DNA of 64,000 nt from Desulfopila sp. IMCC35006 (GTDB lineage Bacteria > Desulfobacterota > Desulfobulbia > Desulfobulbales > Desulfocapsaceae), in assembly GCF_005116645.1 (NCBI RefSeq), contig NZ_SWCM01000001.1, positions 682,001 to 746,000 on the forward strand, in the 5' to 3' direction. The notes beneath the pieces are model-generated. The model ran no database searches and was not told the DNA's origin. It saw nothing but the letters and a program-made list of their open reading frames with translations. Made by a program: the position numbers and the translations under genes. Below are positions 8,717 to 16,052 of this stretch, in pieces; position 1 is the first letter of the stretch; every line of letters begins with the position of its first letter.

Positions 8717-9262
8717 ATGGATTTGTCAAAGTACACTTTATACAGCAGCGGCCTCAAAGGAGCCGAAGCCACTTTCGCTGAAATAGCGGAGCAAACCGGT
8801 ATCACCGATGTCGTCTACTCTTTTGACGGACACAAACTCACCAGGGAAAAAAATGTTGTTATCCTGAATAAAGAGCAACTGGAACGGGGTGACATCAGCA
8901 TGGAACTCGCTTCCCGCATGCTCAACCGTACCTATTACGAAACCGAAAAGATTCGCAAGGTCCTGCAGACTATTTTCCATATGGTCAACAGCGGTCACCA
9001 GGTTTTTGTCATAGGTGCAATTCAAGAAGATGGATCCGTCAAAGGCGGCACCGGCTGGGCGGTGGAACTTGCCAAAATGTTTAACCGGCCGCTGCATGTT
9101 TTCGACCAGCCCCAGAAAAAATGGTTCACCTGGAAGGCCGGATGGCAGGAAGATTCCCCCCGTATCGAGTATGATACCTTTGTCGGCAGCGGCACCCGGT
9201 ATCTGAGCGATGCCGGACGAGAAGCAATCGAAAAACTGTTCCTCGACTCATTTTCCAAATAG
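8717..9262 (+). CDS. SLOG/YpsA-like Rossmann-fold protein
   Basis: 181 residues. The opening YSSGLKGAEATFAEIAEQTG resembles the ligand-binding start of SLOG-type (YpsA/DprA-like) proteins, and the second half has the matching GGTGWAVELAKMFNRPLHVFDQ segment, which in this fold binds a nucleotide or nucleoside derivative. The end (GTRYLSDAGREAIEKL) also fits. No partner enzyme is fused or adjacent, so the ligand and role are unknown. A strong ribosome site (AAAGGAG) sets the start. It stands alone, with about 100 nt before it and 285 nt after. Confidence 0.55.
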   Translation: MDLSKYTLYSSGLKGAEATFAEIAEQTGITDVVYSFDGHKLTREKNVVILNKEQLERGDISMELASRMLNRTYYETEKIRKVLQTIFHMVNSGHQVFVIGAIQEDGSVKGGTGWAVELAKMFNRPLHVFDQPQKKWFTWKAGWQEDSPRIEYDTFVGSGTRYLSDAGREAIEKLFLDSFSK

Positions 9263-9275
9263 CGGTCCTGCTTCC

Positions 9276-9315
9276 CTTACGGGGCTCTACCTTTACCGGT
9301 TCGTCGCCCCGTAAG
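9276..9315 (+). other. 10-bp hairpin after the SLOG-like gene
   Basis: CTTACGGGGC (9276-9285) pairs exactly with GCCCCGTAAG (9306-9315) over a 20-nt loop, starting 13 nt after the stop. It lacks a T-run. It probably marks the 3' end of this transcript. The rest of the gap up to the rhodanese gene shows a small CTCAAC/GTTGAG dyad (9481-9503) and nothing else I can name. Confidence 0.45.
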
Positions 9316-9547
9316 CCAATGTCTCTCCCTCCTCTTCTCTGCTGTTTATCCCTGTTATTTCAATTGCGCAGCAGCCATACTCCGTCGTTATCCTGCAGAA
9401 GGCCCGGCAAGGAAATTTCTTGCTTTTTCATTAGTGCCACATTAACATTACATTGAATAATTAAACAGAAGCACATTTCCCTCAACTTACCGCTCGGGTT
9501 GAGATCGCCGACCCCTGACAGGGTTACTTCAACAGAAGAGGAGAACC

Positions 9548-10903
9548 ATGAAAAAAACAGTACTAAAGCTTGGACTCAGCGCCCTGCTGGTAACCAATGT
9601 GATTTTTGCAAGCGATGCAGTCCCCGGTGTGAACGGAGTCGCTTTTGCGGCTGATACCGCAAAAGCTGTGAAAACAACCGAAGCCCAAAGCGTCAAAGGG
9701 ATGATCTCCAACATCTCGCAAAAAGCGAAAACCGTCGCTCTTACCAAGAGTGACCAGAGCTTTTTCCTGTTAAAATTCACCGATGAAACCGAACTGAAAG
9801 GAATTGCCTCCGCCAAAGAGCTCAAAGAAGGAGAGGCAATCATCGTCAAGTACACGGTTGTCAACGGCGAAAACATCGCCACCTCCATGGAAAAAGCTGT
9901 TTTCAAACTGCCGGCAGGCATTAAAGAGATTAAAACCGAAGAACTGGCCGATCTGCTTGCAAACGGGAAAAAGGATCTGGTTGTCATCGATGCGCGGCCT
10001 GCGATCAAATACGATGAAAGTCATATCCGGGGCGCTGTTTCCATCCCTTATTCAAAACTCGTTAAAATGGGCGACGACGGTGCAAAACTCCTGGAAAAAT
10101 ATAAGGACAAACATCTGGTCTTTTATTGTGGCGGCTCTACCTGAACCATGAGTCCAAAATCCGCCGGTCTGGCGGCTAAATGGGGTCATAAAAATCTTCT
10201 CGTCTATGTTGATGGTCTTCCTGCCTGGAAAAAAGCAGGCAAACACATGGTACCTTCGGTGGATTATGTCGCTCACGGCAATATTGTCCTGATTGATGTC
10301 CGCAGCACGGCCGAGGTAGAAAAAGGGCATATCCCCAGATCCTATTCTATCCCCTTGGCCAATCTTGAGGATGCCGAAGATGCCTTGCCGCAGGGGCGGG
10401 GAGCTCCTGTCTATATTATTTCCGACAAAGATGCGGAGATCGATGCCGCGCGCAAGATGATCGCCGAATGGGGCTATAAAAACACTATCGGTTATTATGG
10501 CGCATTTGAGGCCTGGAAGGATGCAGGAAAAACATTGCAGAAAGGGCCGGCACTGACGGCAACCGACGATACGCCAATCACCTGGCAAAGAAATCTCGGT
10601 CCCGGCGAGATCAGCATTACTGATTTCACCAAATCGCTGAATTCAGAACTCATCCGGGTGATCGATGCGCGGACACCGGCAGAATACGAATCAGGCCACT
10701 TCCCCGGAGCCATCTCCATTCCACTCGAGCAGATGAAGGCGAGGATGGCGGAAATTCCCAAAGACAAATTTATTGTCGTCCACTGTATGACCGGAGGACG
10801 GGGAGAAATTGGTTATCGAATGCTTAAGGAAGCTGGCTACGCTGTCAAATTTCTCAACGCGGAATGCCAGTGTTACAGCACCGGTGAATATGAAATCTGG
10901 TAA
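9548..10903 (+). CDS. Periplasmic triple-rhodanese protein, probable selenoprotein (in-frame TGA at 10142 read as Sec199)
   Basis: 451 residues if the TGA is read through. In order: signal peptide (to about residue 34), a small beta domain (about 48-118), rhodanese domain 1 (about 128-232), domain 2 (about 236-327) and domain 3 (about 355-451). The TGA lies inside domain 1, in its active-site loop CGGST-U (Cys194 to Sec199), and the frame continues into SPKSAGLAAKWGH and VDGLPAWKKAG, which is the normal second half of a rhodanese domain. Domain 2 has ISDKDA where the catalytic cysteine loop should be and is probably inactive. Domain 3 has a standard loop, CMTGGR (Cys413). A good ribosome site (AGAGGAG) precedes 9548. 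The role would be sulfane-sulfur transfer or redox chemistry in the periplasm; the substrate is unknown. The alternative is a nonsense mutation splitting the gene, but the hairpin after the TGA argues against it. Confidence 0.8.
10142..10175 (+). promoter_or_regulatory. Candidate bacterial SECIS element directing selenocysteine at TGA 10142-10144
   Basis: The TGA is followed by 16 nt and then CCGCC (10161-10165), loop GGTCT (10166-10170) and GGCGG (10171-10175). This is a perfect five-pair GC stem closed by GGUCU, the loop sequence bound by SelB in the E. coli fdhF element. The loop begins 21 nt after the TGA; in fdhF, from memory, it is 18. A U sits directly below the stem, near where the bulged U of fdhF lies. 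The element is inside the coding frame, as it must be in bacteria. Confidence 0.75.
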
Positions 10904-10935
10904 GTAGACGCACGAGCTGGTCACCACCACTCAGC

Positions 10936-10979
10936 AACGGCCCGAAGACAGGTTAACGTCTTCGGGCCGTTTTATTTTT
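10936..10979 (+). terminator. Rho-independent terminator after the rhodanese gene
   Basis: AACGGCCCGAAGAC (10936-10949) pairs exactly with GTCTTCGGGCCGTT (10958-10971) over an 8-nt loop and is followed by TTTATTTTT. It lies 32 nt after the stop codon at 10903, and not after the internal TGA, so the transcript is built to cover the whole reading frame. Confidence 0.92.
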
Positions 10980-11042
10980 CCGATGCATAACACAGTTGCA
11001 GTTGTGCCAGTTTTTTTGCCTATCAATTGCCAAAGACACGTT

Positions 11043-11072
11043 TTGAGAAGATTATCATCGGTAAAGTAGTAT
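11043..11072 (+). promoter_or_regulatory. Possible sigma-70 promoter for the rhomboid gene
   Basis: TTGAGA (11043-11048), an 18-nt spacer and TAGTAT (11067-11072), about 70 nt ahead of the ATG at 11141 and just after a strong terminator. The -10 box is imperfect. Confidence 0.35.
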
Positions 11073-11140
11073 AGTATTGCGTGGTACATCCAGTGAGAAA
11101 CTCCCCCAAGAACTATTGAACATCGACTGACAAAAGAACA

Positions 11141-11995
11141 ATGGCCAACAACAATCAAAAAAATTCCCTGCTCTGTCCCGGCTGTCGCAAGCTCATCAGC
11201 CGTTCAGAGCCTGTCTGTCCCTTTTGCGGATTGACCAGACCGGCATCGAGATTTAAAAACAATATTTTTGTTGCCGGGATCACCAATGGCGACCAGTTGA
11301 TTAAAATCATAATCGCCGCCAATATCATCATGTTTATCCTGTCGATCATCATCGACCCGCGACGGGGGAGTCTCAATATGAGCCCCTTCAGCTTCCTGTC
11401 TCCAAGTAATCAGAGCCTGCTGGTGCTTGGCTCGACCGGCACCGTACCGGTGCTGCAATTGCACCGCTGGTGGTCGCTGCTGGCAGCCAATTACCTGCAC
11501 GGTGGATTGCTGCATATCGTGTTCAACATGCTGGCCTTTCGTCAACTGGCACCTCTGGTCATCCAGGAATTCGGCATCAACAGGACAATCACCCTGTACA
11601 CCCTTGGTGGGGTTGGAGGTTTCGTCCTCTCCACTCTGGCCGGTGTGTATTTTACCATCGGGGCATCGGCTGCTCTCTGCAGCCTCATCGGCGCGCTGCT
11701 GTATTATGGGAAAAGCCGGGGGGGGATTTATGGGCAGAATATTTTCAGCCAGGTCGGTGGCTGGGCCATAGGTATCGGTATTTTTGGATTTCTTGTTCCG
11801 GGAATCAATAATTGGGGCCATGGCGGCGGTATGCTTGCCGGAGCGGTGCTTGGCTATCTGCTCGGCTACCAAGAGAAAAAACGGGAAATGTTCCGTGACA
11901 AGGTTTTAGCCATGGTCTGCCTGGGAGCAACGGGGCTGATTCTCCTCTGGTCCTGCCTGAACGGGGTATTATTTCTTTTCTTAAGATTTTATTGA
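11141..11995 (+). CDS. Rhomboid-family intramembrane serine protease with N-terminal zinc ribbon
   Basis: 284 residues. An N-terminal zinc ribbon (CPGC at 12-15 and CPFC at 26-29) precedes six or seven membrane helices. Catalytic features are visible: the loop helix with HGGLLHIVFNM (His120, His125, Asn129), the nucleophile motif GASAA (Ser176) and the base in NNWGHGGG (His227). Rhomboids cut transmembrane segments of other proteins within the membrane; no substrate is suggested by the neighbours. The zinc ribbon on the cytoplasmic side may recognise a partner. The gene is convergent with pycB. Confidence 0.88.
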   Translation: MANNNQKNSLLCPGCRKLISRSEPVCPFCGLTRPASRFKNNIFVAGITNGDQLIKIIIAANIIMFILSIIIDPRRGSLNMSPFSFLSPSNQSLLVLGSTGTVPVLQLHRWWSLLAANYLHGGLLHIVFNMLAFRQLAPLVIQEFGINRTITLYTLGGVGGFVLSTLAGVYFTIGASAALCSLIGALLYYGKSRGGIYGQNIFSQVGGWAIGIGIFGFLVPGINNWGHGGGMLAGAVLGYLLGYQEKKREMFRDKVLAMVCLGATGLILLWSCLNGVLFLFLRFY

Positions 11996-11997
11996 GT

Positions 11998-12023
11998 AGC
12001 GGGACTCAAGAGAGTCCTACGCT
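11998..12023 (+). other. Post-stop hairpin GGACTC-AAGA-GAGTCC
   Basis: GGACTC (12002-12007) and GAGTCC (12012-12017) pair over AAGA, with AGCG/CGCT (11998-12001 and 12020-12023) extending the stem past a two-nt bulge. It begins two nt after the rhomboid stop. A related GACTC-TTTT-GAGTC hairpin follows the ABC-F gene at 52.5 kb. Confidence 0.45.
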
Positions 12024-12045
12024 GTTCGGAGAGATCCGAGACCGT

Positions 12046-12087
12046 GCAGATTATTTCCTTGTTTTGTTTATTAAGAAAATAATCTGC
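12046..12087. terminator. Bidirectional terminator-like hairpin between rhomboid and pycB
   Basis: Arms 12046-12060 and 12073-12087 match at 14 of 15 positions around a T-rich 12-nt loop. It lies in the 136-nt gap between two convergent genes, where a shared terminator is expected. The AT-rich inner stem is atypical, so this is a probable rather than a certain terminator. Confidence 0.55.
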
Positions 12088-12131
12088 CCCCAGCATGTCA
12101 GTAAACCTGCAGCAGTCCGCTCCCTGCCGGC

Positions 12132-14039
12132 TTATTCGTTCCGATCAATTTTAAGAATTTTACCACCGGGTTTCAAGGCGTCGCCTTTTTTGGCGTAGAT
12201 TCCCGTTACAATGCCTTCTATTTCACTCAGAACAGGGGTCTGCATCTTCATCGCCTCCATGATGGCCACCCTGTCGCCAACCAGTATCTCCTGCCCTTCA
12301 ACGACCGATATCTCGACAATTTTCCCGGAGAAAGGCGACCTGACATCTCCGGCCTTGGCCAGGTCAAGAATCTCTTCCTTATTGAGCTCCTGGGCTGCTC
12401 CTGCGGGTCCTTCGGCCTTTTTCGTTTTAAAATTATATATCGACTGGTGGTGGTCAACGATGAGATAGACGCTGGCTTCACCGGTATCATTCATGGGCGA
12501 CGGCCCGATCTCCACCATGTGTTCTTTGCCGTGATAATCCCTGAAGGAAAGATTTTCGCCAATCTCAAACCCGCCCCGGCGGAAGAAAATCGATGGCGGC
12601 AACACATGGGCCTGGCCGTAGTTATGTTCAAATTTAAAGAATTCTGCGGCATCATTTGGATGCTGCAGATACAGAACGAGCTGTTCATCGGTAGGTTCAG
12701 TGCCTATCTGTTCGGCCAGACTGTATCGTTCATGGGCCAGGTCCATATCGGCTATTTTCTCCACCCCTCCCTCTTCTTTAAGGACAGTGCGCCAATCGTC
12801 GCCAAGAACCTTTGCATAAATCCATTCCTCTGGTTCATAAAACGGGAAAGGCCCATATTTCCCAAGCAGAAGATTACGCAAATCCCCGGATGGATTACCG
12901 TAACGTTCGCCATCGAGAACATTGGCCACAGCTGTCGTCCAGAGGATCTGCGACCCCGGTGTCACCGACCAGTAATTGCCCAGCTCCTTTTGTACCCGGG
13001 GCAGTTCTTTATGGAGAATTTCAGGCATTCTGTCGAGAAATCCGCCTTTCGCCGCCTGCTCAAGACTCGAGCCCATGGCGCCGCCCGGCAATTTATGGAT
13101 CTGCACCGTCGGCTGAAACCCTTTAATCTGCGACTCGAACTGCTCGTAATACTGCCGCTGATCACGGATGACTTCCGAGGTTTCAATGACGGCATCTTCC
13201 TCCAGTCCAACCGCCTCAAAGCCAAATTCCTTCAGGGTCTGAACCACGGTGAGCACCGGCGGCGGGCCATAGAAACCGGTAAAGGCGAAATCGGCGCCAT
13301 CGACTATCGACGCGCCGTTTTTCACCGCCTCGACAATCCTGCCGACATCGTTGCCGTCAGTATTGTGACCGTGATAATGGATCGGAACGTCCGGATATTT
13401 CTGCTTTAAGGCATCCACCAGCTCGCCTATCCGCGTCGGAGTGCCCAGCCCGCCATGATTCTTTATGCACAGCGTAATATCTCGACCGGTCACATCGATC
13501 AATTCCCCGGCTTTTGCGACATAATATGCATTAGTATGTTCAGGCCCGGTCGAAAAACAGAGGCAGGGTTCATTGAGTTTTCCAGCCTTGCCCACCTCTT
13601 CAAACACCGCATGCATATTGGGCACATGGTTGAGAAAATCAAAGGTTCGCCAGACATCGACGTACTTGGCAAACTCACGGACCGTAAAACGGATGACATT
13701 TTGCGGATAGGGGCGATACCCGAACAGGTTTACTCCGCGGCAGAGCGTTTGAAACATGGTCTTCGGCATGTGTTCCCGAAGTTTCTTCAATTTCAGAAAG
13801 GGATCCACCTGCTTGCGCAGCATATCCACATGGATGGACGCACCTCCGGTAATTTCCAGCGAAAAATAACCGGCCTTGTCGCGGCTTTCGGCCGCCATCA
13901 GGTCGGTATGCAGGAGAATCCGGTTTTTAAAATCCGACTGCGACAGATCCCGTGCGGTATTGGTGATATAATAACCTTTGGTTTTTCGCAGTGTTTCAAC
14001 AATTGTATGAGCAGGAGTTCCCTGGTTAATTCGTGTCAT
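12132..14039 (-). CDS. pycB: Pyruvate carboxylase subunit B (biotin-dependent carboxyltransferase with biotinyl domain)
   Basis: 635 residues: a TIM-barrel carboxyltransferase domain (about 1-300), the PYC/OADA second domain (about 310-480) and a C-terminal biotinyl domain with EAMKM, biotin on Lys598. It would transfer CO2 from carboxybiotin to pyruvate to give oxaloacetate. Features seen are SLEITGGAS, LCRGVNLFGY, a CIKNHGG segment holding the lysine that is carbamylated in relatives (usually IKDMAGL), and the metal histidines in HYHGHNTDG. The first metal motif, usually RDAHQS, reads RDLSQS. These changes mark a divergent branch, so the keto-acid substrate is likely but not certain to be pyruvate. 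pycA lies upstream on the same strand, 146 nt away. Confidence 0.82.
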   Translation of the reverse strand: MTRINQGTPAHTIVETLRKTKGYYITNTARDLSQSDFKNRILLHTDLMAAESRDKAGYFSLEITGGASIHVDMLRKQVDPFLKLKKLREHMPKTMFQTLCRGVNLFGYRPYPQNVIRFTVREFAKYVDVWRTFDFLNHVPNMHAVFEEVGKAGKLNEPCLCFSTGPEHTNAYYVAKAGELIDVTGRDITLCIKNHGGLGTPTRIGELVDALKQKYPDVPIHYHGHNTDGNDVGRIVEAVKNGASIVDGADFAFTGFYGPPPVLTVVQTLKEFGFEAVGLEEDAVIETSEVIRDQRQYYEQFESQIKGFQPTVQIHKLPGGAMGSSLEQAAKGGFLDRMPEILHKELPRVQKELGNYWSVTPGSQILWTTAVANVLDGERYGNPSGDLRNLLLGKYGPFPFYEPEEWIYAKVLGDDWRTVLKEEGGVEKIADMDLAHERYSLAEQIGTEPTDEQLVLYLQHPNDAAEFFKFEHNYGQAHVLPPSIFFRRGGFEIGENLSFRDYHGKEHMVEIGPSPMNDTGEASVYLIVDHHQSIYNFKTKKAEGPAGAAQELNKEEILDLAKAGDVRSPFSGKIVEISVVEGQEILVGDRVAIMEAMKMQTPVLSEIEGIVTGIYAKKGDALKPGGKILKIDRNE

Positions 14040-14185
14040 ATTTGATCACCTGATGGCGTCGTGAAAATTCTTCACCTTCTTCGTTGCCGCACTATGAAGC
14101 TTTTTACTCAGCCATCTTGAAATATAGGTTTTTATTAAAACATCGATCTGTCATAAATATTTTACCGCACTCTCCCCATGCCAAT

Positions 14186-15622
14186 CTACGCAGCATACGG
14201 ATTTTCTTTGGCATAATGTATTTCGGCAATAAGTCTGGCCAGTTTGCCGACCTCACTGGTATCCTCGTCGTAATAGAAAATATGGGGATGCGTCTCTATA
14301 TAGGAAGTATCAAAATCACCGTTGACGAAATCCTTCTCCCTGGCGATGTTTTCATAGAACGGGATTGTCGTTTTCGGCCCCCTGATAGCAAAATTCTGCA
14401 GGCAGCGCTTCAGTCGTCCCACCGTTTCATCCCAGGTAAAGCCATGCACCGTCAGCTTGACCAGCAAGGAATCGTAGACCTCAGGTATGATATAGCCCTG
14501 GTAGACAAAGCCATCGAGTCGAACGCCAAAACCACCGGTTGACCGATAGACCGAGACTTTTTTCCCGCCTTCCGGCATGAAGTCATTTTTCGGGTCTTCG
14601 GCATTTATCCGCACTTCGATAGCATGACCGCGAATCTGCACGTCTTCTTGTGAAAAGGACAGCGGTTTACCAAAGGCGATATTGATCTGGTTACGGACAA
14701 TATCGATCCCCGTGATCATCTCGGTGACCGTATGCTCCACCTGTACCCGGGTATTGATCTCCATAAAGTAGTAATTCTGATCCTTATCGATCAGAAACTC
14801 CACGGTTCCGGCATTCAGATAATTTGCTGCCTTGGCCGCCCGAACCGCCGTTTCGCAGATTTCGTCGAGCAGTTTTTGATTTTTGATCATTGACGGGGCA
14901 ATCTCAATGAGTTTCTGATTCCGCCGCTGAATGGAACAGTCCCGGGTGCCAAGATGAACGGTCTTGCCCTGGCTGTCAGCCAGGATCTGTACTTCAACAT
15001 GTTTCGGGTTGATGACCACCTTCTCTAGGTACACCGAATCGTCGTTGAAGGCGGCCAGGGCTTCGGCGCGGGCGACCGGAATCTGCTCTTTCATCTGGGC
15101 GTCCGACTCGATTCGCCGAATTCCACGCCCTCCCCCGCCGGAGGTTGCTTTCAACATGATCGGATAGCCGTATTGTGCGGCAAAGGCCAGGGCTTCGCTG
15201 ATCCCTTCTTTACCCTGTTTCAGATTGGTAGTTCCCGGAACCATGGGAATACCGGCCTCGGCCATTATTTTTCTGGCAATAACTTTATTGCCGAGATTGG
15301 ATATGACCTCGGTTGTCGGACCGATAAAGACAAGTCCTGCGGCCGCGCAGGCCTTGGCAAAAAACGGGTTTTCCGCCAGAAAGCCGTAGCCTGGATGTAT
15401 CGCACAGGCCTCGGACCGCTTCGCCGCCCGGATGATTTTTTCAATATTCAGATAATCGCATCGGGGTCCATCCCCCAGCAGAATCGCCTCGTCGGCAATG
15501 CGAATATGACGTGACATTTCATCCGGCGTCTCATAAACGGCAACCGCCTCATGCCCCAGTTCCTGAATGGCCCTGATAATACGAATAGCGATCTCACCAC
15601 GATTTGCGACAAGTATTTTCAT
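14186..15622 (-). CDS. pycA: Biotin carboxylase subunit (pyruvate carboxylase subunit A / AccC-type)
   Basis: 478 residues. It catalyses ATP-dependent carboxylation of biotin. The start MKILVANRGEIAIRIIRA is typical. HPGYGFLAEN, the ATP-grasp glycine loop KATSGGGGRGIR, EINTRVQVEHTVTE and GHAIEVRINAEDP are all present. A C-terminal stretch of about 30 residues (HIFYYDEDTSEVGKLARLIAE) goes beyond AccC length, as in PycA-type subunits. The ATG at 15622 is preceded by AAGGAG. Placement with pycB on one strand supports a two-subunit pyruvate carboxylase, although the same subunit could also serve acetyl-CoA carboxylase. Confidence 0.88.
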   Translation of the reverse strand: MKILVANRGEIAIRIIRAIQELGHEAVAVYETPDEMSRHIRIADEAILLGDGPRCDYLNIEKIIRAAKRSEACAIHPGYGFLAENPFFAKACAAAGLVFIGPTTEVISNLGNKVIARKIMAEAGIPMVPGTTNLKQGKEGISEALAFAAQYGYPIMLKATSGGGGRGIRRIESDAQMKEQIPVARAEALAAFNDDSVYLEKVVINPKHVEVQILADSQGKTVHLGTRDCSIQRRNQKLIEIAPSMIKNQKLLDEICETAVRAAKAANYLNAGTVEFLIDKDQNYYFMEINTRVQVEHTVTEMITGIDIVRNQINIAFGKPLSFSQEDVQIRGHAIEVRINAEDPKNDFMPEGGKKVSVYRSTGGFGVRLDGFVYQGYIIPEVYDSLLVKLTVHGFTWDETVGRLKRCLQNFAIRGPKTTIPFYENIAREKDFVNGDFDTSYIETHPHIFYYDEDTSEVGKLARLIAEIHYAKENPYAA

Positions 15623-15892
15623 TTCGAATAGAACTCCTTCTATCGTGCAATTTCCGGCTCTGCGGAAGTTAATACAGTCAGGTCTGGCACCTGGATTCTC
15701 TTCCCTGAATGAAAAGAGTTTCACCTGCTAATATAAATCTTGCAGATTTTAAGCAGTGACTCTCGCCAATGCAATCAATAATATTTTCATACAGTTCATT
15801 CCATACGAAGTTTTTTGAAGGAACAGCATTGCAGCAATCCGCGGTAGAACAGGCGTCCTTGCAGGGAGCGCGAAGCTGCAAACCGTTTAAAG

Positions 15893-15922
15893 TTGACGAA
15901 ACTGACTGAATTAAGTTATATA
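15893..15922 (+). promoter_or_regulatory. Candidate sigma-70 promoter upstream of carA
   Basis: TTGACG (15893-15898), an 18-nt spacer and TATATA (15917-15922), with AT-rich sequence around the -10, about 130 nt ahead of carA. The rest of the 430-nt gap (15623-16052) shows no gene: a minus-strand frame at 15678-15989 has no ribosome site or family features. The long leader could hold pyrimidine or arginine control, but I see no clear operator. Confidence 0.5.
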
Positions 15923-16052
15923 TTGTGGTTTTGTCTGCGTGTTGCCTAAGAAGAGACCGCAAACAGCATAATCTGATGTATTCCTCCACTCATTCTGAAA
16001 AAGCCATAAAGTTACCACGACGAACATCGGCACTCATAAAGGAAAGACGGCC

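Noticed and set aside
10142-10148. Two separate rhodanese genes, the second starting at ATG 10148
   Set aside because: There is no ribosome site before 10148, the second part would start in the middle of a rhodanese domain, and both parts share one frame with a SECIS-like hairpin across the junction.
12447-13409. 320-codon plus-strand frame inside pycB
   Set aside because: It lies fully antisense to the conserved carboxyltransferase and its translation has no recognisable domain.
15678-15989. Possible cysteine-containing small gene (minus strand) in the pycA-carA gap
   Set aside because: There is no ribosome site, no conserved pattern, and it would cover the likely carA promoter.
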